Shown in pieces: positions 11,705 through 23,040 of a DNA stretch of 64,000 bases. The position numbers and the translations under genes are program-made. The stretch is from Melastoma dodecandrum (taxonomy: Eukaryota > Streptophyta > Magnoliopsida > Myrtales > Melastomataceae): positions 868,001 through 932,000 of the forward strand of contig JARUPY010000395.1 of NCBI GenBank assembly GCA_029817715.1. The letters are read 5' to 3'. How positions within the stretch are numbered: position 1 is the stretch's first letter; each line of letters opens with the position of its first letter. Under the pieces are notes generated by a model that saw nothing but the letters and a program-made list of their open reading frames with translations, searched no databases and was not told the DNA's origin.

Positions 11705-11709
11705 CATCT
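11705..11709. repeat. Target-site duplication CATCT (left)
   Basis: CATCT lies directly before TGTTGG of the left LTR and again directly after CAACA at 22426-22430. The uninterrupted version (one CATCT) is present in reverse complement at 32336-32340, in identical flanking sequence. Confidence 0.93.
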
Positions 11710-13213
11710 TGTTGGTATAGGATTGCACTAAGAGGGGGGGGGAGGTTGAATTAGTGCCGTAAGAGTTATGACACTTATTTTCGCTCACAGAAGCGTGGTT
11801 CTGTTAGGTCACAGAGGCTGGATCTGATAAACAGATTCCCAGTTCTGAGACAAGTTATCTTTTGTGTAAGACACAAAGATTTATAGTGGTTCGGCAAACA
11901 ATGCCTACGTCCACTCTCCCAGCTCTCACCCAAGCAGGGCGTATTCACTATGATTGGAATGTGGGATTTTACAGATGCACACTTCTGCCAGAAATGTGAC
12001 TAACAAATTACACGTTATCACGTGTCTAACACAACCCGCACGCAACGTGTCTGACTCCGGCTCCTCACTGAGCCCAACGTGGCTTGACGGCTACCACCTG
12101 CCCAACGAGGCTTAACGGCTACCTCCTGCCCAACGAGGCTTAACGGCTACCTCCTGCCCAACGTGGCTTAACGGCTACCACCTGCCCAAACGTGGCTTGA
12201 CGGCTACCACCTGCCCTTGCACACAACCTGTGTGACTAACAACCTGCACAAGACAAGATTAGCAACTACAGCACAAACTCTCTGCAGTTACAGAAGACGC
12301 TCTCTGTCAGCGGTGATCGGCTCGGTGAATGCACGACGGACGCTCTCAGCTTTTTGCAACGGTGAAGGCACAAGGATTCTAGTAAGCTTTTTTAGGCAGA
12401 ACGGCCACTTGGAATCGTTGCTTCACACTTGCATTTAAGCTTGTCCGTAGAACGAAGTTTCCCAATCAATCCCAACGGCTAATTGATTCACTTGCCATAT
12501 TCTCCATGATTTAATCATGTGGGAAAACTTCAAAAAGCATAAAGCATTACCCTTAGTTACGTTAGATAATAATAAAACAAAGTGATCGCTCAATAAGAGA
12601 TAACGACTTCTGCTCAGAAGCTGTTTGCTGCGACAGCAGAACCAGCACTCTTTCTCATACGAATTTGGCATCGGGATTATAAGTTTCCATAAAATGAAAA
12701 CATTCCCTTCGTAGAATTATTCTCACCATATAGGGAGATCTTAACCTGATAAGGTCATTGCCAAATTACGTAAACACAAGATCACGTTAGTTAAGGAAAT
12801 AAATATTTCCAAATAACTTAAGGTCCAAAGATGAACCTAGACGTGATCCTGTGTGAGATAAATATCTCACGTGCTCGCATATAGGACAACCTCCAAGAAG
12901 GAAATCATCACTCACAGAAATACCATTCTGTAAACCATAGCAAATACTCCAGCAAGGAGAGTTATAGCAACTGTGACACAGATGCTCATCTCTGTAACAG
13001 AGATAGTGGATTCGATAGTAGATCTTATCCTCAGAACTCCATTTCTGATGGCTAGATCATTTCCCCTGTTGAAGTACTCCACATAACTCTTTTACGTATT
13101 GCACGAATGACAGAGACCAGCTTCTACACCCGAAGATCTGTTCTTCTGTACACTTAAATAACACATTAGCAATACATAACCTTTGTCATCATCAAAATCA
13201 GATTATATCAACA
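11710..13213 (-). repeat. 3' LTR
   Basis: 1504 bp, TGTTGG to CAACA, nearly identical to the LTR at 20956-22425. The most obvious difference is one extra 28-bp unit in an internal minisatellite. Open frames inside it (for example 12435-12671) are shared with the other LTR and are not genes. Confidence 0.92.
12072..12212. repeat. 28-bp minisatellite inside the 3' LTR, 5 units
   Basis: Five units of the form GCCCAACGTGGCTTGACGGC plus TACCACCT, the last with one extra A. The other LTR has four units at 21314-21426. Confidence 0.9.
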
Positions 13214-13227
13214 ATCTCCCCCTTTTT
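13214..13227 (-). promoter_or_regulatory. Polypurine tract
   Basis: On the minus strand AAAAAGGGGGAGAT abuts the 3' LTR, as required for plus-strand DNA priming. Similar GGGGGAG motifs recur upstream on that strand at 13898-13910 (again with five A before it), about 13511-13520 and 13339-13345. Repeated polypurine tracts are described for Sireviruses. Confidence 0.85.
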
Positions 13228-14017
13228 GATGATGTCAAAACCATGTTCATCTGGAGAGTAATGATTAAAGAGTTTTAATGGTCTTACAGATTTCCTTATT
13301 GCGAGATGGTTGATACAGAAGCTACTTTCTGTAGTAACTCCCCCTGAATCTAAGCGGATTAATTTCGATCGAAATTATTGCTTGCTCAGATTAGTGATCG
13401 AGATTAGTTAATGTTTATTAACCAAATCGATTAGAGCATTTATATGATTTGATCAAATCAGTGCTCATGATTGCAATATCATGCATTGGACATAAGTACT
13501 ATTCTGTCATAGCTCCCCCTGAACAGGTAAGTAGTTCTAAGATGACCCTTTTTAATCAGAGCTCAGAACGTAACAGAGAAGTGATACTCTGACCAGAGTA
13601 TAAGAAGAGAAAGTTCTCTGACTCCCCTTGAGTTTAAGCAGTTCTGCTCAAACCCAAGTTGATCTCAACTAGAAGCATCATTCTGGCGAGGAATTTCTCA
13701 AAACAGAAAATAATTCTGCTGAGACCTGCATTACACTGAGGAAATCTCCTCAGCATCTTCATGACCTGCAAACAAAGAAACACAGAACACAAAGAAAAAT
13801 GCAGAGACTGTTCCTAAGTCTCACAGAACACCTGTCCTAAAAACTAAAAATTCACCTGTCCTAAAAACTAAAAAATTCTCTAGGGAGCTAGCTACTTCTC
13901 CCCCTTTTTGCATCATCAAATAAGTCATATATCAAAAAGATATGTCATGAAACAAGGGTCAAACCACATGCAGGAAATTCAAAAGAGGGGGTTTTAAAGC
14001 AACAGATCCAGAGTTCA

Positions 14018-14929
14018 TCAGTTTTCAGAAGCCGGATTCTGAGAGGATTGGTCAGTCACTTTCTTCTGCAGAAGGAGAGGAGATGCATCATCCGTGCCCT
14101 TGATATATGCCGCGAGATCAGCAAGATCTACAAGCAGCTTCGTAATCAGGGTCTTAATCAACTTTTGCTGAGCAATGCACTTATCCAATTTGCGTGACTC
14201 TTTCGGATTAGCAGAAGTGGATGCCTCAGAAGTATGCTTCTGTTTGGTATCAATCTTCTTCTGCTTGCTGGTGTCAGCCTGAGTCTTACGCTTGGAAGGT
14301 GCAGCAACTCTTTTCTTTTTGGAGGATGGTTCCTCCTTGCTCCTCTTTGGAACCCATTCTGACCCTGTAAAAACAAACCCCATATGATCAAGTGTCGTAC
14401 CGTCAAAAGGCTCGACATGGATGGTGTCCTGATTACTCTTGGGAGTTATATCACAAGAGTAAGTCTGCAGGAGCTTCATGATGATATGGCCATAGGGTAG
14501 TCCTCTATCAGGCAGAGTTGCACATCTCTCCATGTGCTCAAAGACGATCGATCCAAGATTGACAGGAAGTCCCTCCAGCAGATGCACCATCATGGTGGCG
14601 TCCTTCGTGATGATACTGTCTGTGCTCCCAGTCCGGGGGTAGAGGCAGTACATAACAGCACGGTGGAGGATGCGCAGTTCTAGAGGCAGCTTCGTGCTCT
14701 CCAGGTATACGCTGGACTTGGTTGGCCTTTCGGCCCCTGTTATCCTGCGATACGCCGATGATTTGGATATCTCCATGGGTTGGAGCTGAGAGTGGTATCT
14801 TGCACTGAAGGCCCTGCATACATCAAGTAGAGAGAAAACATAGATGTTCTCCTCTATTACCACCTTTATGTACTTGATCAGCTTGTTCACCCTGTGGAAG
14901 GTGATGTGGCTGTAGAATTCTCTAACCAA
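14018..14929 (-). pseudogene. Env-like/plant transposon protein, C-terminal part
   Basis: A 303-codon frame downstream of pol. The N-terminal two-thirds begins MVREFYSHITFHRV and resembles the globular domain often annotated as putative plant transposon protein or envelope-like protein in copia elements. It is followed by a lysine/serine-rich linker (about residues 198-250) and a short hydrophobic-helical tail (KLIKTLITKLLVDLADLAAY). Its true start probably lies upstream, in the part now at 15274-15780, which is in a different frame. At least one frameshift lies in 14930-15273. The role of this ORF in Sireviruses is not established. No clear viral envelope motif is visible. Confidence 0.6.
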
Positions 14930-15273
14930 GGAGGCAGAGACAGGGCTTCTGTGCTCACAGAAGTTAACCAGAGAGAGCTCACGGAAAAGAGTTTCTAATC
15001 GCCCAAGAGAGTGCTCGGAGAAGAACCTAATACAACCTTAAGATCTCTTAAGTCTGATAAATCGACAGGGAACGATTTTCCTGTCCTCAAGATCTCTAGC
15101 AGGGTACTCAGAAGAATCTAATACAACCTTTTCTTCCTCAGCAGAAACGATCTCCCCAATTTCAGGAGTAAAGGTCAGAGGAGTACCTCTTCGCTTTTTG
15201 TTCTCCTTCTGCGGTTCCGCAGATGGGCGTTTCTATGCCTTTCCATTCTCCTGTGCCGCGACCGCAGGAGGGT

Positions 15274-15780
15274 TCACAGCCTGTTCCTCAGCATTAGATG
15301 AAGTGGGGCCAACTTCTGCTTTGGAAGAGGAGGAGGAGGTGACAGTGTCTCAATATAGGGCAAGATAGCCAGAGATGGAGACTCTAGAGGAGGGCTTACG
15401 CGCTGAGGTATAGGGACCTCTTTCTCAGCTTGTCCTTGTGGAGAAATCACCATTTCCTCAATTTCTGGCTCAGAAATTTTTGCTGCAGGAGGGTCCTCCT
15501 TAGCAGGTACAGGAGGGTCCTCCTTTGTGGATGACTGGATGACTTCTTGCTCTGCATTCAGAGCTTTGGAACTCTCGGGGGAAGAGTGCTGGGACACGGA
15601 TTTCGTATCCTTCGACGAGAGACTTGCGTTCTCAGAGTCGCTCCCCTGTAATGAAGACTGGGTCTCCTGAGAGTCCCGATCGGACAGAGATTCAGTGCTG
15701 AGTCTAGCAGAGCGCCTTGCTTTGGCTTTGGCAGCACGCATTCTCTTGATTCGTGGTGCCATGAGGACAGAAGGAAGCAA
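15274..15780 (-). pseudogene. Env-like ORF, N-terminal low-complexity part
   Basis: 168 codons. An Arg/Lys/Ala-rich start (MAPRIKRMRAAKAKARRSAR, from Met7) is followed by a Ser/Glu/Pro-rich, low-complexity region. This composition is typical of the N-terminal part of env-like ORFs of Sireviruses. It is separated from 14018-14929 by about 340 bp with stops in every relevant frame, so the combined ORF is broken. The likely start is at 15762. Confidence 0.5.
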
Positions 15781-16047
15781 AGAAGAGAAGTTAGGGTTTG
15801 GAAGAGATGACGAAGAAGGATCGGAGGAAAAACGTGGGGGGAGAGAAAAATGGGTTTCTGAGATGGAGGGAAGACGTGTGTGTGTGCAAAGATGCTTTGA
15901 AAGGAAGAAAATAAATAAGAAAAGATTTTGGCACGGAAGTCTTAAGAAAATTTTTAAAACAGGAAATAATAAAATTGGAAATAATTTTTGAAAATCATAA
16001 TTTTCACCAAATCAAATATGCACACGATAAGGATCAATCAGATCCAT

Positions 16048-16570
16048 TTAGAAGGGACAACAAATCCCTAATTCCATTCGCAATTTTGAGAACTTCTCAA
16101 AATTTAATGGTTTTGTGAAGATATCACAGAGCTGTGTTTCTGTGCTCACATATTCCACAGCAATAGAACCATTTTGGACATGATCTCGAATGAAATGATG
16201 TCTTAGTTCTATATGTTTAGACCTTGAATGCTGAACAAGATTCTTGGTCAGATTTATGGCACTGGTGTTATCACACCGTATTGGAATATTGTCAAACTTG
16301 AAACCGTAGTCCTCAAGTTGTTGACGCATCCACAGAAGCTGTGCACAGCAGCTTGCTGCTGCAACATATTCTGCCTCTGCTGTTGATAATGCAACAGAAG
16401 CTTGCTTCTTTGAGTGCCAAGATATGAGCATATCTCCAAGCAATTGGCAGGTTCCAGAAGTACTCTTCCGATCGATTTTACAACCAGCAAAGTCTGCATC
16501 GGAGTACCCTATAAGATCAAATAATGATCTCTTGGAATACCAGAGCCCTAGGTTTGTAGTCCCAGAAAGA
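16048..16570 (-). pseudogene. Copia pol: RNase H
   Basis: The frame continues from reverse transcriptase after one TGA (16573-16575). It contains YSDADFAGC, then STAEAEY and RCDNTSA, which carry the catalytic Asp, Glu and Asp of copia RNase H, and the usual ending DIFTKPL. The ATG at 16443 is not a real start: homology runs from 16570. The stop sits where related elements have arginine, consistent with CGA to TGA. Confidence 0.88.
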
Positions 16571-16572
16571 TA

Positions 16573-17523
16573 TCAAAATATCCTTTTAACATGTGTTAAA
16601 TGGGACTCCTTTGGTGCTGATTGGTATCTAGTACAAAGGCAGACGCTGAACAGAATGTCAGGCCTGGAAGCAGTAAGGTACAATAAGGACCCTATCATAC
16701 TTCTGTAGAGGCTAGGATATGCATCCTTTCCTGTTTCGTCTTTCTCCACAATAGCGTTTGTGCTCATGGGAGTAGACAAGTGTTTTGAGTTGCTCAACTC
16801 ATATTTCTTCAGAAGTTGTTTAGTATACTTTTCTTGATGGATGAAAGTACCTTCTGAAGTTTGACGAATCTGTAATCCCAAAAAGAATGTTAATTCTCCC
16901 ATCATGCTCATTTCAAATTCACCTTTCATGAGTTCTGCGAACTCATTACACAAGGTACTGTTCGTAGATCCAAAGATGATGTCATCTACATAGATCTGAA
17001 CAATCAGAAGCTCGGTTCCGTGCTCCTTTAGAAAGAGAGTTGTGTCAACCTTTCCCTTTCTATAGCCTTTTTCAATAAGAAATTGGCTCAGCCTTTCATA
17101 CCAAGCTTTGGGAGCTTGTTTCAAACCATACAAAGCTTTATCAAGCTTATAAACATGATCATGTTTCTTAGGATCCTCGAATACTGGAGGTTGGTCTACG
17201 TACACTTCCTCCTTGATTTCACCATTCAGAAAGGCGCTTTTCACGTCCATCTGAAATAGTTTGAAATCATTATGACACGCATAAGCTAACAGAAGTCTGA
17301 TAGCTTTTAGGTGCGCCACAGGGGCGTAAGTCTCATCATAGTCAATCCCTTCTGACTGAGAGTATCCCTTGGCCATGACTCTGGCCTTGTTCCTGACCAC
17401 AGAGCCTGATTCATCAAGCTTATTGCGGGATACCCACTTGGTTCCAACAACAGAACGATCCTTTGGTCTCTGAACAAGCGTCCAGACCTTGTTTCGTTCG
17501 AATTGATTGAGCTCTTCTTGCAT
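16573..17523 (-). pseudogene. Copia pol: reverse transcriptase
   Basis: 316 codons with the copia RT blocks: [19 protein letters not shown], the first catalytic Asp in [13 protein letters not shown] (Asp93), [12 protein letters not shown], and the active-site box YVDD (178-181). It is in the same frame as the integrase segment and separated from it only by a TAG at 17533-17535, where related elements have tryptophan. It copies element RNA into DNA in virus-like particles. It cannot be made here as a full polyprotein without stop read-through. Confidence 0.92.
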
Positions 17524-17532
17524 GGCAATGAT

Positions 17533-19158
17533 CTAGTTAGGATCTGCAAGAGCTTCATCAATGCTTGTTGGTTCCTTTTGGGAGATGAACGCAGAATGTT
17601 CACAGAAGAGATTCACAGAACGTCTCGTCTGTATCCCTTTCTGTACATCCCCAATGACTTGCTCCATGGGGTGTCTTTTCTTGTACAGAGTGGGCACTCT
17701 GTCCAAGAGATTCTTATCAGAATCATTATCCTCTGAGGGGCCTTCAGAGTTTGTATTCTGTCCAATGACGGACTGGATTTGTACAGAATTAGTCTTAAGA
17801 GGGTCAACACTCTCTTTCTGTACTTCAGCAGCAGGCAGCTGTGTACTTGGACTGTCAGATAAGACAGATTCCTCTGTGTATTGAGAGTCATTAATGATGA
17901 CATTAATAGATTCCTCAACAACAAGAGTTCTTTTGTTGAAAACTCGATAAGCTTTGCTTGATTCAAAATAGCCAAGGAAAACTCCTTCATCTGATCTAGC
18001 ATCGAATTTACCAACATTCTCCTTAGGAAGTCTTAGTATGTAACAAGGACTTCCAAAGGGATGGAAATATGAGATGTTAGGGACTTTGCCCTTGTACAAC
18101 TCATAAGGAGTTTTGTCAAGTGTCTTTCGTGCAAGTACACGGTTAGACACATAACATGCTGTGTTAATCGCCTCAGCCCACAGATTCTGTGGAACCTTGC
18201 TTTCACACATCATCGTTCTGGCCATATCAAGAAGAGTTCGATTCATTCTCTCAGCTACTCCATTCTGTTGTGGAGTATAAGGAGCAGAGAATGTGTGTTC
18301 TATGCCATTCATGTCACAGAAGGACTTGAACTCATGGTTTACAAATTCTGTACCATGGTCAGTTCTTAAGCTTTTGAGAGAGGCTCCTCTCTCATTTTGC
18401 AGCTTTGTGACAAGGCTTTTGAACGCACCGAATGCATCACTCTTATGAGCCAAGAACCTTACCCAAGAATATCTTGAGTAATCGTCCACAACCACCATAG
18501 CATAGCGTCTGAGGCCCAGACTCTGTGTTCTGGTGGGACCAAACAGGTCCATGTGGAGAAGTTCAAGTGGTTTTGAGGTGGAAATATAACCTTTGCTTTT
18601 AAAGGAAGCTTTGGTTTGTTTTCCCAAAGAACAAGCTTCACAGAAGCTGTTCTCTTCAAAAGAGAGCTTCGGTAAACCTCGTACCAGCTTCTTTTTGGCA
18701 ATCTTAGACAATAATTGGAAATTGATGTGTCCCAATTTCCTATGCCAAAGATTTGTTTCATCCTTGTAGGAAACAAGGCATTTCTCAGAAGACAAGAGGT
18801 TGTCTTGAGAAACGATGTAGACGTTCTTTCTTCGTTCAGCAACGAAACAGACGGATCCATCTGTGGATCCAGAACATCCTTCTGCGTTAAAGGTTATTTG
18901 ATAACCCTTATCACAGAGTTGGCTCACACTTAATAGACTATGTTTTAATCCTGCAACAAGCAGAACATCGTCTATTTGCATTGTTTGTGAACTACCGATA
19001 GTTCCAATGCCTTTGATGTAGCCTTTGCTATCATCGCCAAATGTCACAGAACCACCGTTCTGTAACTTCAAACTTGAAAACTTAGAAGGATCCCCGGTCA
19101 TGTGGCGTGAGCACCCACTGTCCAGGTACCACTCATCCTTCCTGGCTTTAGTTTTCAA
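17533..19158 (-). pseudogene. Copia pol: protease active site and integrase
   Basis: 541 codons. The aspartic protease motif WYLDSGCSRHMTG has its catalytic Asp at residue 13. The integrase zinc-binding residues are His139, His144, Cys173 and Cys176. The DD35E triad is Asp204 (HMDLFGP), Asp267 (RTDHGTEF) and Glu303 (NGVAERMNR), followed by the copia core ending PFGSPCYI and a low-complexity C-terminal domain. The frame ends in a premature TAG just before reverse transcriptase. The first ATG is only the first methionine after a frameshift from the gag-side frame. Confidence 0.92.
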
Positions 19159-19181
19159 GTGTACCTGCGATTAAGAACAAG

Positions 19182-19595
19182 TTAGGTTACAACAGGAACC
19201 CACCTTAAGCCGGTTCCATAGGATTGTGATTTGTTCCGTGAGAGAATCGCGTTGGTTATGCTTATAGACTTCTTGATCTGACATTGTCCGATCATATGTC
19301 CAAGCATGCCACAATAGTGACAGGATTTAACCTTTTCTGTTGGTCTGACAAGGTTTTTAATCCTAGATTTGCTATGCTTCTGCTCAGAAGTATAACATTT
19401 CACAGATTCAGATTTCTGTGGCACCACAGGCCTCTGTTTCTGTGCAACTTTGGGACTTATCACAGAACATGCGTTCTGTGTCACATAGCATACATCATCC
19501 GAACATTCAGATTTGTTTCTGTGACAATTGTGAGACTGACATTCAGGTAATAAACCTCTGTTAGACTCATCTACTGGAAAAAACCACTTTGTCAC
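19182..19595 (-). pseudogene. Copia gag-pol linker with second zinc knuckle
   Basis: A 137-codon frame containing CHYCGMLGHMIGQC, a CX2CX4HX4C zinc knuckle, in a Lys/Ser-rich background. It lies between gag and protease but in a third frame, so indels separate it from both. In related elements this is one continuous polyprotein. Confidence 0.75.
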
Positions 19596-19734
19596 GAACG
19601 AGTAGCTCGTCCCATACCTCAGGAAGAGGTTCTCTGATCAGAGGAGATGCTTCTGTGCAGAAGATCTCAGCATCCTTTTTCAAGGCAATCTTTTCTCTGT
19701 GCAGAGAAGTGAGTTGTGATTGCAGAACCTTGTT

Positions 19735-20895
19735 CTACTTTTTCACCGAGCGATATTTTGAGGATAGCTCTTTAACTCTCTCAAGGATTTCTGTCAGAAA
19801 GCCTTTAAGATCATTAGAAGATAAATTAGACATAGATGTCGAGATTACCTCTTCATCTGAATCAGATTCTGATTTGGAACGAGCCATGTAGCAAAGGTTT
19901 GCCTTCTGCTCTTCCTCAGACTCAGATTCATTGTCCTCCTCATCGCACCAAGCCAATAAGGCTCTTCTTCTGTTTAGAGAAGATTTTGACCTATCAGCCA
20001 ACAGAGGACATTCATTCCTCCTGTGTCCCATTTTCTTACATTCGTAGCATACTGGTCCCTTTTTGTCCTCTAAGTTAGAAGACTTGGGTTTAACACTTCG
20101 TTTGAAGCGTTTCTTGTAAAGAAGTTTGTTCAAACCCTTTACTAACAAGGAAAGCTCCTCATCAGTTTCTGCTTCTATATCATCTGATTCATCATCAGTA
20201 GAAGCTGATGCCTTAAAGGCAATAGATTTGGTCGTCTGAGGCACAGATGACCGTTTCTCTTCCTCGTAGGAGAGAAGAGAACCCATAAGCTGATCCAGCC
20301 TAAGAGTTGTTAAATCTTTGGCTTCCTCAATAGCGGTCTTTTTAGCTTCCCAATTCATGGGTAAAGACCTGAGGACCTTTCTCACCATTTCAGCATTAGA
20401 ATAATTTTTCCCAAGAAGGGCTAAGCTGTTGATGATTGTATTGAGTCTATCATACATTTCAGAGATAGACTCATCAAGCTTCATTTTGAAGGCCTCATAC
20501 TGCTGGACCAGCAGATTTATTCGTGTCTCCTTGACTTGATCCGTCCCTTCATGGGTTAGAACAAGTCGATCCCAGATCTCTTTTGCTGTGGTACAGGCAG
20601 AGATCCGGTTGAACTCCATAGGAGATAGAGCACAGTGAAGAAAGTTGACAGCCATAGCATTCAGCTTGATGATTTCAACTTCCTGATCAGAAAGTGAAGT
20701 CGTGTTGCCATGCTCAACTTTCAGATCTTGTCCTCTGAGAAGCAGAGGACCATTTCGGATGATCCCTAAACACCTCGGTTCACGGGATGCAATCCAGAAC
20801 TCCATCCTGCTGCGCCAGCTGGAGAAGTTTTGTTCATCAAATAATGTTGGACTATTACTGTTGGAACCAACGGCGTGCATATATCCCATTTGCAT
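19735..20895 (-). pseudogene. Copia gag
   Basis: 386 codons. The N-terminal part contains NFSSWRSRMEFWI and the UBN2-type capsid region (LTHEGTDQVKETRINLLVQQ, YEAFKM, LRSLP). It is followed by an acidic stretch and a zinc knuckle CYECKKMGHRRNEC (Cys283, Cys286, His291, Cys296). The ATG at 20895 lies about 45 bp after the primer-binding site. The frame stops at TAG 19735-19737, and homologous gag-pol continues in another frame. It forms the virus-like particle and binds element RNA. Confidence 0.9.
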
Positions 20896-20941
20896 CCTAT
20901 CGGATCTCTCAACAAGTGGTTAAGCTTTTATCGTTGAGCCG

Positions 20942-20953
20942 GCTCTGATACCA
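20942..20953 (-). promoter_or_regulatory. Primer-binding site, initiator tRNA-Met
   Basis: On the minus strand TGGTATCAGAGC begins two bases after the 5' LTR. It is complementary to the 3' end of plant initiator methionine tRNA. Confidence 0.93.
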
Positions 20954-20955
20954 AT

Positions 20956-22425
20956 TTTTGGTATAGGATTGCACTAAGAAGGGGGGGTTGAATTAGTGCC
21001 GTAAGAGTTATGACACTTATTTTCGCTCACAGAAGCGTGGTTCTGTTAGGTCACAGAGGCTGGATCTGATAAACAGATTCCCAGTTCTGAGACAAGTTAT
21101 CTTTTGTGTAAGACACAAAGATTTATAGTGGTTCGGCAAACAATGCCTACGTCCACTCTCCCAGCTCTCACCCAAGCAGGGCGTATTCACTATGATTGGA
21201 ATGTGGGATTTTACAGATGCACACTTCTGCCAGAAATGTGACTAACAAATTGCACGTTATCACGTGTCTAACACAACCCGCACGCAACGTGTCTGACTCC
21301 GGCTCCTCACTGAGCCCAACGTGGCTTGACGGCTACCACCTGCCCAACGAGGCTTAACGGCTACCTCCTGCCCAACAAGGCTTAACGGCTACCACCTGCC
21401 CAAACGTGGCTTGACGGCTACCACCTGCCCTTGCACACAACCTGTGTGACTAACAACCTGCACAAGACAAGATTAGCAACTACAGCACAAACTCTCTGCA
21501 GTTACAGAAGACGCTCTCTGTCAGCGGTGATCGGCTCGGTGAATGCACGACGGACGCTCTCAGCTTTTTGCAACGGTGAAGGCACAAGGATTCTAGTAAG
21601 CTTTTAGGTAGAACGACTACTTGGAATCGTTGCTTCACACTTGCATTTAAGCTTGTCTGTAGAACGAAGTTTCCCAATCAATCCCAACGGCTAGTTGATT
21701 CACTTGCCATATTCTCCATGACTTAATCCTGTGGGAAAACTTCCAAAAGCATAAAGCATTACCCTTAGTTACGTTAGATAAGAATAAAACAAAGTGATCG
21801 CTCAATAAGAGATAACGACTTCTGCTCAGAAGCTGTTTGCTGCGACAGCAGAACCAGCACTCTTTCTCATACGAATTTGGCATTGGGATTATAAGTTTCC
21901 ATAAAATGAAAACATTCCCTTCGTAGAATTATTCTCACCATATAGGGAGATCTTAACCTGATAAGGTCATTGCCAAATTACGTAAACACAAGATCACGTT
22001 AGTTAAGGAAATAAATATTTCCAAATAACTTAAGGTCCAAAGATGAACCTAGACGTGATCCTGTGTGAGATAAATATCTCACGTGCTCGCATATAGGACA
22101 ACCTCCAAGAAGGAAATCATCACTCACAGAAATACCATTCTGTAAACCATAGCAAATACTCCAGCAAGGAGAGTTATAGCAGCTGTGACACAGATGCTCA
22201 TCTCTGTAACAAAGATAGTGGATTCGATAGTAGATCTTGTCCTCAGAACTCCATTTCTGATGGCTAGATCGTTTTCCCTGTTGAAGTACTCCACATAACT
22301 CTTTTACGTATTGCACGAATGACAGAGACCAGCTTCTACACCCGAAGACCTGTTCTTCTGTACACTTAAATAACACATTAGCAATACATAACCTTTGTCA
22401 TCATCAAAACCAGATTATATCAACA
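20956..22425 (-). repeat. 5' LTR
   Basis: 1470 bp, the pair of 11710-13213. Its inner end reads TTTTGG instead of TGTTGG, one mismatch. It has four 28-bp minisatellite units (21314-21426) against five. The few differences suggest a fairly recent insertion. Confidence 0.92.
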
Positions 22426-22439
22426 CATCTTTATTCCTT

Positions 22440-23040
22440 ACCTTGTTCGAGCTGGACCAACGCCTTATTGAATGTCTTGATCCCAACCAGAATAAGCTGG
22501 CAGAAGCAATTGTATGTAACTCCAGCTTATGATTGTCAACTATAGCCCAAGCCATGACAAAGCTAGTACATATTCCATCTGCTAGCCAGCCGTTTTATAA
22601 TTTTTCTAAGGACAAAGATATAAAATCAATTTCACGAGTTAACTGGCATCGACGAGTACTAAGCGGATCCATTCGTAAGTTTATTTTAAAAATGGCAACG
22701 AGCGGTTCCTTTCCGCCTGTTATTGCCCTGTAGATGTTAAAAATGATAAACAGAATCTCCGCCGAAGAACATTGAAATGATAATTACGAACTTACATCGA
22801 GAAAACATTTGCCAGCGATGCTATAAACTATTCAGTTCGACTATATAGGTTGTTTATTTACATCTAGCTTTCAGGCACAATGTACCTCACGTGTCATATC
22901 ATTCCAATATCATCGCTCCCTGCCCTTCGATTCCCTCGTGGTTAAAACAATAAGACCGACGTGAAACCTGGTTGGTTCGGATCATTGTATCCTCGGCTTC
23001 AATAATGTACGTTAACAAATAAATTAAATCATTATCAACT
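22440..23040 (+). pseudogene. Gnk2 unit lacking its coding sequence
   Basis: 22440-22860 matches the upstream module of the Gnk2 genes, including TATA-like ACTATATAGG and GTTTATTTA. 22865-23040 matches their 3' flank (GTGGTTAAAACAATAAGACC, GTGAAACCTGGTTGG). The roughly 460 bp in between, the whole coding sequence, is missing at a junction near 22862. The upstream part includes the decayed frame LDPNQNKLAEAIVCNSSL then TGA. Confidence 0.65.

Larger units (their letters stand above)
1..11709. repeat. Left arm, outer part, of a giant inverted repeat
   Basis: Read in reverse complement, this stretch is collinear with about 32340-40802. Base 1 pairs with about 40802. The 642-833 segment pairs with 39970-40160, the Gnk2 gene at 4425-4889 with 37651-38115, the segment at 8800-8982 with 36275-36457, and the frame at 9630-9797 with 34207-34395. 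The arms differ by large indels: the left arm has about 1.7 kb (roughly 2260-3962) missing from the right; the right has lost most of 5040-6085 and 6440-8230; the right has an extra AT-rich unit at 34720-35940. Homology reaches base 1, so the repeat continues outside the window. Confidence 0.85.
11710..22425 (-). mobile_element. Ty1-copia LTR retrotransposon, Sirevirus lineage, env-like ORF
   Basis: A 10.7-kb element transcribed on the minus strand, in the order 5' LTR (20956-22425), primer-binding site, gag, protease-integrase, reverse transcriptase, RNase H, an extra env-like region, polypurine tract, 3' LTR (11710-13213). Integrase before reverse transcriptase places it in Ty1-copia. Long LTRs, the initiator-Met tRNA primer site, several polypurine-tract-like motifs and an extra ORF after pol match the plant Sirevirus genus. 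The reading frame carries stops and frameshifts, so this copy is non-autonomous. It inserted after the two arms of the large inverted repeat existed. Confidence 0.93.

Noticed and set aside
12435..12671. Open frame conserved with 21647-21883
   Set aside because: Both lie inside the LTRs. Conservation reflects LTR identity, not coding.
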